Shown here: one piece after another, positions 7,673 to 17,129 of the stretch | Layout of the letters: every line of letters begins with the position of its first letter | Numbering within the stretch: position 1 is the stretch's first letter | Assembly: GCA_945907245.1 (NCBI GenBank) | Contig: CAMDTB010000015.1 | Coordinates: 1-53,180 of the forward strand | Reading direction: 5' to 3' | DNA: 53,180 bases | From: Rhizobium sp. Q54 | GTDB taxonomy: Bacteria > Pseudomonadota > Alphaproteobacteria > SMXS01 | Made by a program: the position numbers and the translations under genes | Notes under the pieces: generated by a model | The model's database searches: none | Told to the model about the DNA's origin: nothing | Seen by the model: only the letters and a program-made list of their open reading frames with translations

Positions 7673-8490
7673 ACCGGCGGCTGCGGCTTCACGGTGCGGT
7701 AGCGGCCAAGGAAATCGACGATGCGCGAGGCCACGCCGGGATCGTCGATCACGTCATGCCCCTTGCCCTCGTCCAGCACGATGGATTCCGAGCCGGGACG
7801 CTTGTCGCCGAAAAAGGCGCTGCAGTCGCCCGCCTGCTTGCCGGAGCCGCTGGTGTACCAGGGGTCGTCCTTGCGCACCACCGCCAGCACCGGCGTATCC
7901 TCGGGACCGTCGATGCCCCGCACCCAGGTGGAGCCATGGCAGGTCCACTGGGTGATCACCCGCGCCTTGAACAGGCCGCCGCGGAAATGCGCCGCGGCGA
8001 GGCCGCCCTCGCTGACGCCGACGATGAACAGATTGTCCCAGTCGGCCCACGGATTGCCCGCGATCTGCTGCAGGGCGAAATTGATCTCCTCCTGACGGAA
8101 GTCGAAGACGAACAGGTTGAAACCGCCCTGCTTGTTCCAGGACGCGCACTGCAGCGGCCGGTACTTGCGCGCCATGCTGTTCGGCGCGACGACCACGTAG
8201 CCGGCCTTGGCGATGGTGCGCATCAACGCGCGGTCGGAATCGCTGATGCCGGTGCAGCCATGCATGTACACGACCACCGGGAATTTCCGCCCGGTGCTGG
8301 CCAGCAGTTCCTGCCGCGACGGATCGGAGATGGTGGTGACGCCGCCGCCGATCATGTCCGGCACCGCCGACTGGGCCTGGTGCCAGGTCAGCTCCAGGTC
8401 GGACATGCGGCCGGCCGGGGTCGGGCCGCTGGCGCAGGCCGCGAGGGTCAGGGCGGCCGCAAGAGCCGAAACGATAGGGAGAATTCTCAA
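7633..8490 (-). CDS. Putative lipoprotein alpha/beta hydrolase (dienelactone hydrolase-like)
   Basis: I start this gene at the TTG at 8490, which gives MRILPIVSALAAALTLAACASG, a textbook lipoprotein signal with lipobox LAAC. Upstream in-frame ATGs (8568, 8640) would bury this signal and overlap ispE. The mature part has hydrolase features: an oxyanion segment VVVYMHGCTGIS, the nucleophile elbow GVSEGGLAA with Ser, and a likely catalytic His near GKGHDVIDD. It is predicted to be an outer- or inner-membrane-anchored periplasmic esterase of unknown substrate. It lies 49 bp behind ispE and may be the last gene of that operon. Confidence 0.75.
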   Translation of the reverse strand: MRILPIVSALAAALTLAACASGPTPAGRMSDLELTWHQAQSAVPDMIGGGVTTISDPSRQELLASTGRKFPVVVYMHGCTGISDSDRALMRTIAKAGYVVVAPNSMARKYRPLQCASWNKQGGFNLFVFDFRQEEINFALQQIAGNPWADWDNLFIVGVSEGGLAAAHFRGGLFKARVITQWTCHGSTWVRGIDGPEDTPVLAVVRKDDPWYTSGSGKQAGDCSAFFGDKRPGSESIVLDEGKGHDVIDDPGVASRIVDFLGRYRTVKPQPPVQRGNNDDVLPLR

Positions 8491-8539
8491 GGCAGGTCCG
8501 GAATGCTGTGGCGCAGGCCGGGCATGATACGCAGGGCGC

Positions 8540-9424
8540 TCAGGCGCCGCCAGCCCGAAGCGGGCCATGGGTCGTCCACCACGACGGATTGGGACCGGAG
8601 AGTCGTCCGGCTGCCGCCCGGGCGTCGCCCTCGCCGGCATAGAGGCCGAAACAGGTGGCGCCGCTGCCCGACATGCGCGCCAGCAGGCAGCCGGTGGTCT
8701 TGCGCAGCAGCGCCAGCACGTCGCCGATCACCGGCTCCATGGCGAGCGCCGGCGGCTCGAGATCGTTGGCGCGCTCGGCAAGCGCCGCAGCCAGTTTCAC
8801 CGCCGATCCCATGGGAACCAAGGGTGCCGCCGGGCGGAAATGGGTGACGTCGGCGTCGAAACGCCGGAAGACCGCCGGCGTCAGCACCGCCACGCCCGGA
8901 TTGACCAATACGACCCAGCATTCGGGCAGCGGCGCCGCCGGCGCGAGAATCTCGCCGATACCGGAAACCTGGGCAGGCACGCTGCGGACGCAGGCCGGCA
9001 CGTCGGCGCCCAGACCCTCGGCGATCCGTTCCAGTCGCACGGCCGGCAGGTCCAGCTCCCACAACGCGTCGAGCGCCCGGAGCGTGGCGGCCGCGTCGGC
9101 CGAGCCGCCGCCGATGCCCGAGGCGACAGGCAGGTTCTTGGTCAGGCGGATGCGCGCGCCCCGCGAGCCGTCGGGCGACAGCGCGCGCGCGGCCCGGATC
9201 ACCAGGTTGTCGCCGTCCGCAGGGACGCTGTCCGCGAACGGGCCATCGACAGAGAAGCCCAGCTCGTCCGCCGGCTCGACCGTCAGCGTATCGCCGATGC
9301 CGGCGAAGACGAACAGGCTGTCCAGTTCGTGGTAACCGTTCTCGCGGATCGCGGTGATGTGCAGGTAGAGGTTGAGCTTGGCCCAGGCGGTCTCGACCAG
9401 CCGGCCTTCAGCGATGTTCTGCAA
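8540..9424 (-). CDS. ispE: 4-diphosphocytidyl-2-C-methyl-D-erythritol kinase
   Basis: IspE is the GHMP kinase of the MEP isoprenoid pathway and phosphorylates CDP-methylerythritol at the 2-hydroxyl in the cytoplasm. The 294 residues show the N-terminal substrate motif (AWAKLNLYLHITAIRENGYHELDSLF, here quoted in part: AKLNLYLHIT...NGYHELDS), the ATP loop PVASGIGGGSADAAA and the C-terminal GHMP motif (GCLLARMSGSGATCFGLY). It begins 3 bp after the TPR gene ends, so it is translated from the ETF-QO/TPR operon. Confidence 0.95.
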   Translation of the reverse strand: MQNIAEGRLVETAWAKLNLYLHITAIRENGYHELDSLFVFAGIGDTLTVEPADELGFSVDGPFADSVPADGDNLVIRAARALSPDGSRGARIRLTKNLPVASGIGGGSADAAATLRALDALWELDLPAVRLERIAEGLGADVPACVRSVPAQVSGIGEILAPAAPLPECWVVLVNPGVAVLTPAVFRRFDADVTHFRPAAPLVPMGSAVKLAAALAERANDLEPPALAMEPVIGDVLALLRKTTGCLLARMSGSGATCFGLYAGEGDARAAAGRLSGPNPSWWTTHGPLRAGGA

Positions 9425-9427
9425 GCG

Positions 9428-11206
9428 TCACTTCTCGCTGCGTTCTTCGGCGTCGAGGCCGGACTTGATCTTGGCCTCGATCTTGGCGAGGTCGTCGGCC
9501 TCGGGCTTCATCGCCGCCGCGTGCCGCCACTGGAAGGTCGCATCGAGACGGCGTCCGACCTGCCAGTAGGCATCGCCCAGGTGGTCGTTGATGGTCGGAT
9601 CTTCCGGGATCAGCGCCGCGGCCTTTTCCAGCCACTCGATGGCTTCCTCGTAGCGGCCCAGCTTGTAGAGCGCCCATCCGAGGCTGTCGATGATGTAGCC
9701 GTCGTCAGGCCGCTGCTCCACCGCCTTCTGGATCATGGCGAGCGCCTCCTCAAGGTGGACGCGCTGTTCGATCCAGCTGTAGCCCAGATAGTTGAGCACC
9801 AGCGGCTGGTCCGGCGACAGCTCGAGCGCCTTCTTCAGGTCGGCCTCGGCGTCTTTCCAGCGATCGAGCCGCTCCATTGTGATGCCGCGCGCATAGAACA
9901 GCGCCCAATGCCGCTCGGCCGGCGTCCCGATCCTCGCGACGACCTTGTCATAGGCGACCTTCGCTTCAGCGAAACGTTCCTGGGCGCGCAGCGTGTCGGC
10001 GAGCGACGTCAGCACATTGAGATTGTCCGGCTGCTCGGCGAGCATGGCCTGCAGCGCCTTGATGGATTCGTCGGGCTTGTCCATCTGCCCCAGCAGGATC
10101 GCGGCCTCGAAGCGCGCGTCCCAACCCAGAACCGGGTCCTTCATCACCGCCTGGTAGGCAACCAGCGCCTCGTCGTACTGACCATCCCGATCGAGCACGT
10201 CGCCGAGCAGCAGATGCGCCACCGGGAAATCCGGCTTCAGCGCCAGGGCCAGCCGAAGATACATCACCGCCGGGCCGCGCGAGCGCTCCTGGGCCAGTGC
10301 ACGGCCGGTGCTGAAGAATGCCTCGGCGGCGCCGTCGGCGGCGCTGCGGATCACCGGATAAAGCGCGCCGTCGTCCTTCGAGCCCTGCTGGGCCGCCTCG
10401 ATCAGCACGTTGCTGGGGTAGGATTCCAGATAGGTCTTGTAGACCGACTTGGCCTGGTCGACCTTGCCATGCCGGGTCAGAAACCGCCCATAGGCCAGCA
10501 CCAGTCGCAGGTCAGACCCCTTCTGAAGCGCGATCGCCTCGTCATAGGCGGCCGTCGCATCATCGACCCGATCGGCGAAATCCAGGATATAGGCGCGGTG
10601 GGTCTTCATGAACGAGGTGAAGCCCTTGTTGCCGGACAGCGCATCGAGGCTGGCGAGCGCCTGGTCGCCATTGCCCTCGGCGGCGTCGATCCACGCCGAG
10701 ATCACCGGCGCCATCAGCTCGACGATGCCGGTCTTCGACATGGTCTCCAGCCTGGTGCGCGCGCCCTTGAGATCGTTCTTCCTCAGGTCGTCGGCGAGCA
10801 ACACGAGTTCGGTGAGCCCGGTGGGCTTTTCCTTCAGCTCGCCCAGCCTGCGGGCCAGCCTGACCGCGTCGTCGTGCCGGCCGCTGGCGACCGCGACGGA
10901 AAAAGCCTGGTGCAGCAGTTCGACATTGTCGGGATCGCCCTGGACCGCGCGGATGTAGTAGTCGGCGGCGGCTTCGGTGTCACGGTTGACGATGGCGAAG
11001 CGCCCGGCCAGGTAATCGCCGAACGCCTTCGCGTCGGCATCCTGCGTGGCGCGGGACGGGCGGCCCTGCTCGGGTTGCTGCGACGCGAAGGACGTCGCCG
11101 GTACGGCCACGACCATCCCGCCTACCAGCAGCAGCCGACATAAGCGCCGTAAACCGGGCCGTGATCCTGGGGCCGTTTCCCGCCCCTCGGGGGCTGCTGT
11201 GGTCAT
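9428..11206 (-). CDS. Exported tetratricopeptide-repeat protein
   Basis: A 592-residue protein with a Arg-rich start and a signal or membrane segment near residues 20-42 (LCRLLLVGGMVVAVPATSFA). The rest is a helical solenoid of TPR repeats, clearest near the C-terminus (PLVLNYLGYSWIEQ, GYIIDSLGWALYKLGRYEEA, PTINDHLGDAYWQVGR). Proteins of this layout next to ispE are common in alphaproteobacteria and are thought to be periplasmic scaffolds; the partner is unknown. The ATG lies 8 bp behind the ETF-QO stop codon. Confidence 0.88.
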   Translation of the reverse strand: MTTAAPEGRETAPGSRPGLRRLCRLLLVGGMVVAVPATSFASQQPEQGRPSRATQDADAKAFGDYLAGRFAIVNRDTEAAADYYIRAVQGDPDNVELLHQAFSVAVASGRHDDAVRLARRLGELKEKPTGLTELVLLADDLRKNDLKGARTRLETMSKTGIVELMAPVISAWIDAAEGNGDQALASLDALSGNKGFTSFMKTHRAYILDFADRVDDATAAYDEAIALQKGSDLRLVLAYGRFLTRHGKVDQAKSVYKTYLESYPSNVLIEAAQQGSKDDGALYPVIRSAADGAAEAFFSTGRALAQERSRGPAVMYLRLALALKPDFPVAHLLLGDVLDRDGQYDEALVAYQAVMKDPVLGWDARFEAAILLGQMDKPDESIKALQAMLAEQPDNLNVLTSLADTLRAQERFAEAKVAYDKVVARIGTPAERHWALFYARGITMERLDRWKDAEADLKKALELSPDQPLVLNYLGYSWIEQRVHLEEALAMIQKAVEQRPDDGYIIDSLGWALYKLGRYEEAIEWLEKAAALIPEDPTINDHLGDAYWQVGRRLDATFQWRHAAAMKPEADDLAKIEAKIKSGLDAEERSEK

Positions 11207-11214
11207 TCCATTCC

Positions 11215-12861
11215 TTACATGTTCGGGTAGTTCGGGCCGCCGCCACCTTCAGGCGTTACCCACACTATATTTTGCGTCGGATCCTTGATATCGCAAGTTT
11301 TGCAATGCACACAATTCTGCGCATTGATCTGCAGCCGAGGATTTCCGCCGTTTTCGTCGCGAACGATTTCGTAGACGCCGGCCGGGCAGTAGCGCTGCTC
11401 GGGCGCATCGTACTTGGCCAGGTTGATCTCGATCGGCACCGACGCATCCTTCAGCGTCAGGTGGATCGGCTGGTCTTCCTCGTGGTTGGTGTTTGAGACG
11501 AACACCGAGGAGAGCTTGTCGAAAGTCACCACGCCATCGGGCCTGGGATAGACGATGGGCTGGAACTCGGTCTTGGGCCGCAGCGCCTCGTGGTCGGCCT
11601 TCTTGTGCTTCAGCGTGAACGGCAGGTGGCCGCCCAGCCAGCCCTGTATGCCGGTCATCAGCACGCCCGGGATCAGACCGTAGGCGAACGCCGGCTTCGA
11701 ATTCCGCACCTTCTTCAGGTCTTCGTAGACCCACGAGTTCTGATAGGCCTTGGTATAGGCGGTCAGCTCGTCATGGCCCTCGGAACCTTCCTTCAGCGCC
11801 TGGAACGCGGCCTCGGCGGCCAGCATGCCGGTCTTCATGGCATTGTTCGAACCCTTGATCTTCGGCACGTTCATGAAGCCCGCGGCGCAGCCGATGGTCA
11901 CGCCGCCCGGGAAGGTCAGCTTGGGCACCGACTGGAAGCCCCCCGCCGTCATGGCGCGGGCGCCATAGGCGATGCGCTTGCCGCCCTCGAAAAAGTGCCG
12001 CACCGCCGGATGGTTCTTGAACCGCTGGAACTCGTCGAACGGCGACAGGTAGGGGTTGGCGTAGTCGAGGCCGACCACGAAGCCCACGGAGACCAGGTTC
12101 TCGCCGAAATGATAGAGGAACGACCCGCCATAGGTGTTGGCGTCCATGGGCCAGCCGAAGCTGTGCTGGACATAGCCGGACTTGTGCTTGGCCGGGTCGA
12201 TCTCCCACAGTTCCTTGATGCCGATGCCGAACTTCTGCGGCCCGATGTTGTCGCGCAGGCCAAACCTGTCGGTCAGCTGGCGGGTCAGCGAGCCCCGCGC
12301 GCCCTCGGCGAAGAAGGTGTACTTGGCATGCAGCTCGATACCGGGCGTGTAGTTGGGTCCTTGCGTCCCGTCGCGGTGGACGCCCATGTCGCCGGTGGCG
12401 ACGCCCTTCACGCTGCCGTCCTCATGGAACAGCACCTCGGCGGCGGCGAAGCCGGGATAGATCTCCACGCCGACCTCTTCCGCCTGGGTCGCCAGCCAGC
12501 GGGTCACGTTCGCCAGGCTGACGATGTAGTTGCCCTTGTTGTGCAGCACGGGCGGCAGCATGAAGTTCGGAAAGCTGATCGAGCCCTTCTCGGTGAGGTA
12601 CATGAACTTGTCCTCGACGCAGGGCGTGTCGAGCGGCGCGCCCTTGTCCTTCCAGTCGGGGATCAGCTCGGTGAGCGCGCGCGGCTCGAACACCGCGCCG
12701 GACAGGATATGGGCGCCGACCTCCGAGCCCTTTTCGATGACGCAGACGTTGAACTCGACGTCGTTCTGCTGGCAGAGCTGCTTCAGCCGGATCGCGGCGG
12801 CCAGTCCAGCGGGACCGGCGCCAACGATGACGACGTCGAACTCCATCGATTCACGTTCCAT
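11215..12861 (-). CDS. Electron transfer flavoprotein-ubiquinone oxidoreductase (ETF-QO)
   Basis: This membrane-associated flavoprotein passes electrons from ETF, reduced by acyl-CoA and related dehydrogenases, to ubiquinone. The 548 residues begin with an FAD-binding GAGPAGLAAAIRL, include the quinone-binding region (PKLTFPGGVTIGCAAGFMNVPKIKG), and end with the 4Fe-4S domain (NCVHCKTCDIKDP) and the family C-terminus GGGGPNYPNM. It heads the leftward operon with the TPR protein and ispE. It is functionally related to the acyl-CoA dehydrogenase at 52165, although far away. Confidence 0.96.
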   Translation of the reverse strand: MERESMEFDVVIVGAGPAGLAAAIRLKQLCQQNDVEFNVCVIEKGSEVGAHILSGAVFEPRALTELIPDWKDKGAPLDTPCVEDKFMYLTEKGSISFPNFMLPPVLHNKGNYIVSLANVTRWLATQAEEVGVEIYPGFAAAEVLFHEDGSVKGVATGDMGVHRDGTQGPNYTPGIELHAKYTFFAEGARGSLTRQLTDRFGLRDNIGPQKFGIGIKELWEIDPAKHKSGYVQHSFGWPMDANTYGGSFLYHFGENLVSVGFVVGLDYANPYLSPFDEFQRFKNHPAVRHFFEGGKRIAYGARAMTAGGFQSVPKLTFPGGVTIGCAAGFMNVPKIKGSNNAMKTGMLAAEAAFQALKEGSEGHDELTAYTKAYQNSWVYEDLKKVRNSKPAFAYGLIPGVLMTGIQGWLGGHLPFTLKHKKADHEALRPKTEFQPIVYPRPDGVVTFDKLSSVFVSNTNHEEDQPIHLTLKDASVPIEINLAKYDAPEQRYCPAGVYEIVRDENGGNPRLQINAQNCVHCKTCDIKDPTQNIVWVTPEGGGGPNYPNM

Positions 12862-12898
12862 AGTGCGCGCCCCTTGTTTTCGCTTCTGAGGTGCCCGC

Positions 12899-12928
12899 CT
12901 TATATGCGCCGCCGGGCACGAGGGTCAA
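12899..12928 (-). promoter_or_regulatory. Probable sigma70 promoter of the ETF-QO operon
   Basis: On the minus strand TTGACC (complement of 12923-12928) and TATAAG (complement of 12899-12904) are separated by 18 bp, about 40 bp before the ETF-QO start. The spacing is acceptable and no other good candidate is seen in the gap. Confidence 0.55.
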
Positions 12929-13014
12929 CGATAGGTCGAATCCCGACCGGGCCTCAACGATTTCGCCGCCTTCCGCATGTTCCGGCTGCAAACGCGGCGG
13001 AAACCGTCCTTGCC

Positions 13015-13305
13015 TCAGTGCTTGTGCGGCTGGAAGCCGGCCAGCTTTTCCGCAGGCGCCTCGGTCTGGTGCTTCGCCTTCCATTCCTCGTAGGGCATGC
13101 CGTAGACCCGTTCGCGCGCGGCGTCCTTGCTGACCTCGACGCCCATCTCCTGCGCCGCTTCCCGGTACCAGTTCGACAGGCAGTTGCGGCAGAATCCGGC
13201 CTGGGTCATCAGGTCGATGTTCTGGACGTCCGTCCGTTCGCGCAAATGCTCGACCAGCCGGCGGAACGCGGCGGCCTCGAGTTCGGTCTGTGTCTGCTTG
13301 TCCAT
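13015..13305 (-). CDS. DUF1244 family protein
   Basis: A 96-residue conserved small protein of unknown function. The family signature is visible: EAAAFRRLVEHLRERTDVQNIDLM, then AGFCRNCLSNWYREAA with a CxxC pair, and MPYEEWKAKHQ near the C-terminus. Members are common in proteobacteria and are small, soluble and helical. The gene is divergent from the uracil-DNA glycosylase gene, with about 80 bp between their starts. Confidence 0.9.
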   Translation of the reverse strand: MDKQTQTELEAAAFRRLVEHLRERTDVQNIDLMTQAGFCRNCLSNWYREAAQEMGVEVSKDAARERVYGMPYEEWKAKHQTEAPAEKLAGFQPHKH

Positions 13306-13388
13306 TGGGGTGCTCCTCGATCCGGATTTGCCCTACTATATGGGACGCGCGGCACCACCGCCAACCAACCCCTGAATCCGGAGCCGCC

Positions 13389-14192
13389 ATGACCGACGAC
13401 CGCGATCTCGCCCTTGCCCTGCTGCGCTGGCAGGTGGAGATGGGCGCGGACGAGGCGATCGGCGACGTGCCGGTCAACCGCCTGGCCGCGCCACCGGCTC
13501 CGCCGCCGCAGGCCGCCGAGCCGCGCGCGGCCGCCGTGCCTCCGGTTCGGACGCCGCAGGCGCTGCCGCTAGAACCCGTCCAGGAATCCGTGTCGACCGC
13601 GCGGCGGATCGCGCAGGGCTGCAAAAGCCTCGAAGAACTGCGTGACGCACTGGCCCGCTTCGACCTCTGCCCGCTGCGGGCGACCGCCACCAACCTGGTG
13701 TTAGCCGATGGCAACCCGGACAGCGGCCTGATGTTCATCGGCGAGGCGCCGGGCGCCGACGAGGACCGCCAGGGCCTGCCGTTCGTCGGCGCCAGCGGCA
13801 AGCTGCTCGACCGGATGCTCGCCGCCATCGGTCGCGACCGGACCAGCGCCTACATCACCAACACGATCTTCTGGCGCCCGCCGGGGAACCGGACGCCGAC
13901 ATCGCTGGAATCCGAGTTGTGCGTGCCGTTCCTCGAGCGCCACATCGAACTGGTGAGACCGAAATTGCTGGTGCTGCTGGGCAAGCAGGCGGCCACGGTG
14001 GTGCTGGAAAGCGCCGAAGGCATCACCCGGCTGCGCGGCAAGTGGAAGACTTACGCGAGGAACAGCCTCGACCTGCCGGTGATGCCCACCTACCATCCGG
14101 CCTACCTGCTGCGAAACCCGCCCGCCAAGCGCGAGGCGTGGCGGGATTTCCTGGACGTGAGAAATCGTCTAGAATCAATCAGTAGCGTGTGA
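13389..14192 (+). CDS. Uracil-DNA glycosylase, family 4-like
   Basis: The enzyme should remove uracil from DNA. Motif A is GEAPGADEDRQGLPFVGASG, followed by TNTIFWRPPGNRTP and the C-terminal motif HPAYLLRNPPAKREAW. The first 80 residues are a Pro/Ala-rich, poorly conserved extension before SLEELRDALARFDLCPLRATATN. Fewer Cys are visible (GCKS, DLCPL, ELCVPF) than the four Fe-S ligands of classical family 4, which seems usual for this alphaproteobacterial subgroup. The frame is open upstream to 13290, but the ATG at 13389 follows a CGGAG ribosome site and is the family-like start. Confidence 0.88.
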   Translation: MTDDRDLALALLRWQVEMGADEAIGDVPVNRLAAPPAPPPQAAEPRAAAVPPVRTPQALPLEPVQESVSTARRIAQGCKSLEELRDALARFDLCPLRATATNLVLADGNPDSGLMFIGEAPGADEDRQGLPFVGASGKLLDRMLAAIGRDRTSAYITNTIFWRPPGNRTPTSLESELCVPFLERHIELVRPKLLVLLGKQAATVVLESAEGITRLRGKWKTYARNSLDLPVMPTYHPAYLLRNPPAKREAWRDFLDVRNRLESISSV

Positions 14193-14217
14193 CGGAACCA
14201 ATAGGTCAACAGGGCGT

Positions 14218-16044
14218 ATGAAATTGCAGTTCAAGGGCTTGACGACGGTGGCGGGTCTACTCCTGCTGACGGGTGGCGCGGCGATCGCCCAGAACGCGGC
14301 CGCGCCGGCGCAGCAGGTCGCGGCGGCGACACCGCAGGCCGCCGTCCCCCAGTCGTCGCCCGCCAGCGTCGCCGTGCCGGCGGACGTGGAACCCAGGGTA
14401 CTGTCATCGGAGGATGCGTCGGCCTACCGGCAGGTGTTCGAACTGCAAAAGGACGGCCGCTGGGCCGAGGCCGACAAGCACATCCAGAAGATCAAGGACA
14501 CGGCGCTGATGGGGCACGTGCTCTACCAGCGCTACCTGCACCCGACCAAGTACCGCTCGACCTACCACGAGCTGCGCGACTGGATGACGCTGTATGCGGA
14601 CCATCCGGAGGCCGACGAGATCTATGCGCTGGCCATGAAGCGCAAGCCGAAGCGCGACGTGGCCCCGGTTCCTCCGGTGCCGCAGCGATATGTGCCGCCC
14701 GAGGTCTTCGGCGAGGGCGAGGCGCTACCGCCCGAGGAACTCGAGCGCCGCCGTCGGGAATCCGCCGTCCGTTCGCAGATCGCCTCGGCGCTCAAGGACC
14801 GCGAGCCGGAAAAGGCCGAGCGGGCGCTGATGGCGGCCAAGGGCAAGGGCATTTTCCTGCCGGCCGGCTTCGACACCCAGATGTCGCTGATTGCCAAGGG
14901 TTACTACTTCAACCAGAAGTACAAGAAGGCGCTGGACCTTGGCGCCGACGCCGCCGAGCGTGACGACGGCGAGATCGCCGAGGCGGCGTGGGTCGCCGGA
15001 CTGTCGGCCTGGCGCATGCAGAAATACGGCCGCGCCGCAAAGCTGTTCGAGAAATGCGCCCGCGCCCGCGACGCCGGCACCAGTCTGGGCTCGGCCGGGG
15101 CCTACTGGGCCGCCCGAGCCCACCTGAAGGACCGCGAGCCGGAAAAGGCCATGGAGATGCTGAACCTGGCGGTGCAGAACCGCCGCACGTTCTACGGCAT
15201 CCTCGCCGGCCGCCAGCTCGGCATGCCGTTGCCCTATGACTGGTCGGTGCCGCTGCTGACCCAGGCCGATCTGAACGAGGCGCTGGGCAACCCGGGCGTC
15301 CGCCGCGCCGTGGCGCTGTCGCAGGTCGGCGACAAGGGCCAGGCCGACGACGAGATGCGGCTGGTGATCCGCCGCCTCGCCCCCGACGCGCCGCGTGCCG
15401 GGCTGCTGCGGGTCGCCTTCCGGTCGGAATTCATCGGCTCGGCGGTCACCCTGGCGCGCCAGACCGAGCGCAGGGGCGGTCCGCTCATCGAAGCGGCGCT
15501 GTTTCCGCTGCCCAGCTGGCAGCCGCAGGACGGCTTCAAGCTGGACCGGGCACTGCTCTACGCCTTCACCCGCCAGGAATCCAACTTCATGACACGGGTC
15601 GTGAGCTCGGCCGGCGCCCGCGGCCTGATGCAGCTGATGCCGGCGACCGCCGCCTATATCTCCGAGGATCCGAGCCTCAAGGACCGCAACGCCGAGAAGC
15701 TGTTCGACCCGTCCTTCAACATGATGCTCGGGCAGAAATACCTGCTCTACCTGTTCGACAAGGGCGTGACCCAGAGCAATTTGATCCTCGTCGCCGCCTC
15801 CTACAACGCCGGCCCGGGCAACGTGACCAAGTGGCTCGACCGCGACGACTCGATGGGCGACTGGCTGCTGTTCATGGAGTCGATCCCGATTTTCGAGACC
15901 CGCGCCTATGTGGAGCACGTGCTGGAGAATTTGTGGATATACCGCGCCCGCTTCAACCAGCCGTCACCGTCGCTCGACGCCATGGTGGTCGGCGAGGCGC
16001 CGCTGTATTCGCGCAGCGACGCGCGGGAGCTGGCGGCGCAATGA
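14218..16044 (+). CDS. Soluble lytic murein transglycosylase (Slt-like)
   Basis: This periplasmic enzyme cleaves peptidoglycan to anhydromuropeptides. The 608 residues start with a signal peptide (about residues 1-24, ending GGAAIAQ) and an Ala/Pro linker. A long alpha-superhelical domain follows, then a C-terminal SLT domain with the catalytic Glu at about residue 454 (FTRQESNF) and the family motifs [16 protein letters not shown] and [10 protein letters not shown]. The ATG has a weak AGGG upstream. The stop codon overlaps the start of moaB (ATGA), so the two are co-translated although functionally unrelated. Confidence 0.93.
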   Translation: MKLQFKGLTTVAGLLLLTGGAAIAQNAAAPAQQVAAATPQAAVPQSSPASVAVPADVEPRVLSSEDASAYRQVFELQKDGRWAEADKHIQKIKDTALMGHVLYQRYLHPTKYRSTYHELRDWMTLYADHPEADEIYALAMKRKPKRDVAPVPPVPQRYVPPEVFGEGEALPPEELERRRRESAVRSQIASALKDREPEKAERALMAAKGKGIFLPAGFDTQMSLIAKGYYFNQKYKKALDLGADAAERDDGEIAEAAWVAGLSAWRMQKYGRAAKLFEKCARARDAGTSLGSAGAYWAARAHLKDREPEKAMEMLNLAVQNRRTFYGILAGRQLGMPLPYDWSVPLLTQADLNEALGNPGVRRAVALSQVGDKGQADDEMRLVIRRLAPDAPRAGLLRVAFRSEFIGSAVTLARQTERRGGPLIEAALFPLPSWQPQDGFKLDRALLYAFTRQESNFMTRVVSSAGARGLMQLMPATAAYISEDPSLKDRNAEKLFDPSFNMMLGQKYLLYLFDKGVTQSNLILVAASYNAGPGNVTKWLDRDDSMGDWLLFMESIPIFETRAYVEHVLENLWIYRARFNQPSPSLDAMVVGEAPLYSRSDARELAAQ

Positions 16045-16586
16045 GCATCGACGACAGCAGGCCGTTCGTGCCGGTCGCCATCGCGGTGCTCACCGTGTCG
16101 GACACGCGGACGCTCGAGGACGACAAGTCGGGCCAGACCCTGGTCGACCGGATCGCGGCGGCGGGCCATACGCTGGCGGCGCGCGCCATCGTCACCGATG
16201 ACGTCGAGGCCATCACCCGCCAGCTCCGCGCCTGGATCGCCGATCCCGAGATCGACGTGGTGATCTCCACCGGCGGCACCGGCGTGACCGGCCGCGACGT
16301 GACGCCGGAGGCGTTCGAGCAGGTCTACGAGAAGAAGATCGAGGGCTTCGGCGAGGTGTTCCGCATGCTCAGCTACAAGCTGATCGGCACCTCGACCATC
16401 CAGTCCCGCGCCACCGGCGGCGTGGCCGGCGGCACCTACCTGTTCGCCCTCCCCGGCTCCCCCGGCGCCTGCCGCGACGGCTGGGACGGCATCCTGAAGG
16501 ACCAGCTCGACTACCGCTTCAAGCCCTGCAACTTCGTCGAGCTGATGCCCCGGCTGCAGGAGCATGTGAAGGGGCGAGGGAAGTGA
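16041..16586 (+). CDS. moaB: Molybdenum cofactor biosynthesis protein B
   Basis: MoaB/MogA-type proteins adenylylate molybdopterin before metal insertion. The 181 residues carry [17 protein letters not shown], the loop [19 protein letters not shown], and [17 protein letters not shown] near the C-terminus, all typical of MoaB. The ATG overlaps the transglycosylase stop by the ATGA arrangement, which fixes the start against the longer open frame from 15831. No other molybdopterin gene lies in the window. Confidence 0.93.
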   Translation: MSIDDSRPFVPVAIAVLTVSDTRTLEDDKSGQTLVDRIAAAGHTLAARAIVTDDVEAITRQLRAWIADPEIDVVISTGGTGVTGRDVTPEAFEQVYEKKIEGFGEVFRMLSYKLIGTSTIQSRATGGVAGGTYLFALPGSPGACRDGWDGILKDQLDYRFKPCNFVELMPRLQEHVKGRGK

Positions 16587-16942
16587 TCCTGTTCCGGCCG
16601 ACCGGCCCAAGGGAGCTGGCGCTGATCGAGCAGAGCGGCTTCAAGACGTTTCCACCACGCCTACCCGACCAGCCAATATTCTACCCGGTGTTGAACTTCC
16701 CCTATGCCGAGCAGATCGCCCGCGACTGGAACTCCAAGCGCGAGGACACGGGTTATCGGGGCTACGTCCTGCAGTTCGAGGTCGACGACGATTTTGCCGC
16801 TCGCTACGAGCCTCAGACCGTCGGCGCGATCATGCACCGGGAGCTTTGGGTGCCCGCCGAGGAACTGGACGCATTCAACGCCCGGATTATCGGCGTGATA
16901 CAGGTCGTCGCGACCTATGATCGCGGCGAGCGAACGAGCTAA
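16583..16942 (+). CDS. Conserved hypothetical protein (119 aa)
   Basis: A small soluble protein whose core ([31 protein letters not shown], quoted in part as [16 protein letters not shown]; then [15 protein letters not shown]) resembles a widespread family. Some databases label this family ADP-ribosylation/crystallin J1, a name that I think is a mis-transfer. The start overlaps the moaB stop by 4 bp, so it is part of the slt-moaB operon. Function unknown. Confidence 0.8.
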   Translation: MILFRPTGPRELALIEQSGFKTFPPRLPDQPIFYPVLNFPYAEQIARDWNSKREDTGYRGYVLQFEVDDDFAARYEPQTVGAIMHRELWVPAEELDAFNARIIGVIQVVATYDRGERTS

Positions 16943-16966
16943 CCTCCACACGCGCCAACCCCTCGT

Positions 16967-17070
16967 TCGTCATCCCGGCGAAGGCCGGGACCCAGTCCCT
17001 CTTACGAAAAGACCGGCGCGAAGCGCGCCGGATTGTCCAGTCTGGGCCCCGGCCTTCGCCGGGGTGACGA
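16967..17070. repeat. Large intergenic palindrome (GTCATCCCGGCGAAG family)
   Basis: The arms TCGTCATCCCGGCGAAGGCC and its near-complement GGCCTTCGCCGGGGTGACGA lie at the two ends. In the middle is a second hairpin, CCGGCGCGAAGCGCGCCGG. This is a REP/BIME-like element of the type scattered in alphaproteobacterial genomes. Standing after an operon, it may also work as a transcription barrier. A related copy is at 39651-39723. Confidence 0.8.
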
Positions 17071-17089
17071 TGATATTACGGAGATAAAT

Positions 17090-17104
17090 GTTCTTGTTTT
17101 GTTC
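17090..17104 (+). promoter_or_regulatory. LexA (SOS) box, GTTC-N7-GTTC
   Basis: GTTC at 17090-17093 and GTTC at 17101-17104 are exactly seven bases apart, which is the alphaproteobacterial LexA operator. It overlaps the likely -35 region (TTGTTT, 17094-17099) of a promoter with -10 TACTAT at 17118-17123. LexA bound here would block the radical SAM gene that starts at 17130. Confidence 0.75.
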
Positions 17105-17129
17105 AAAACGGCCGCACTACTATCGGCCC

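Noticed and set aside
8567-11143. 858-residue open frame opposite ispE and the TPR gene
   Set aside because: Shadow of two well-supported genes; composition is typical of an antisense frame and no motif is visible.
14198-14222. GGAAC-N16-CGTA before the lytic transglycosylase as an EcfG promoter
   Set aside because: The -10 is CGTA, not CGTT, and it would overlap the start codon, putting the transcript start inside the gene.
17088-17129. ATG at 17088 as start of the radical SAM gene
   Set aside because: It overlaps the LexA box and promoter, and the extra 14 residues are not family-like; the ATG at 17130 fits better.
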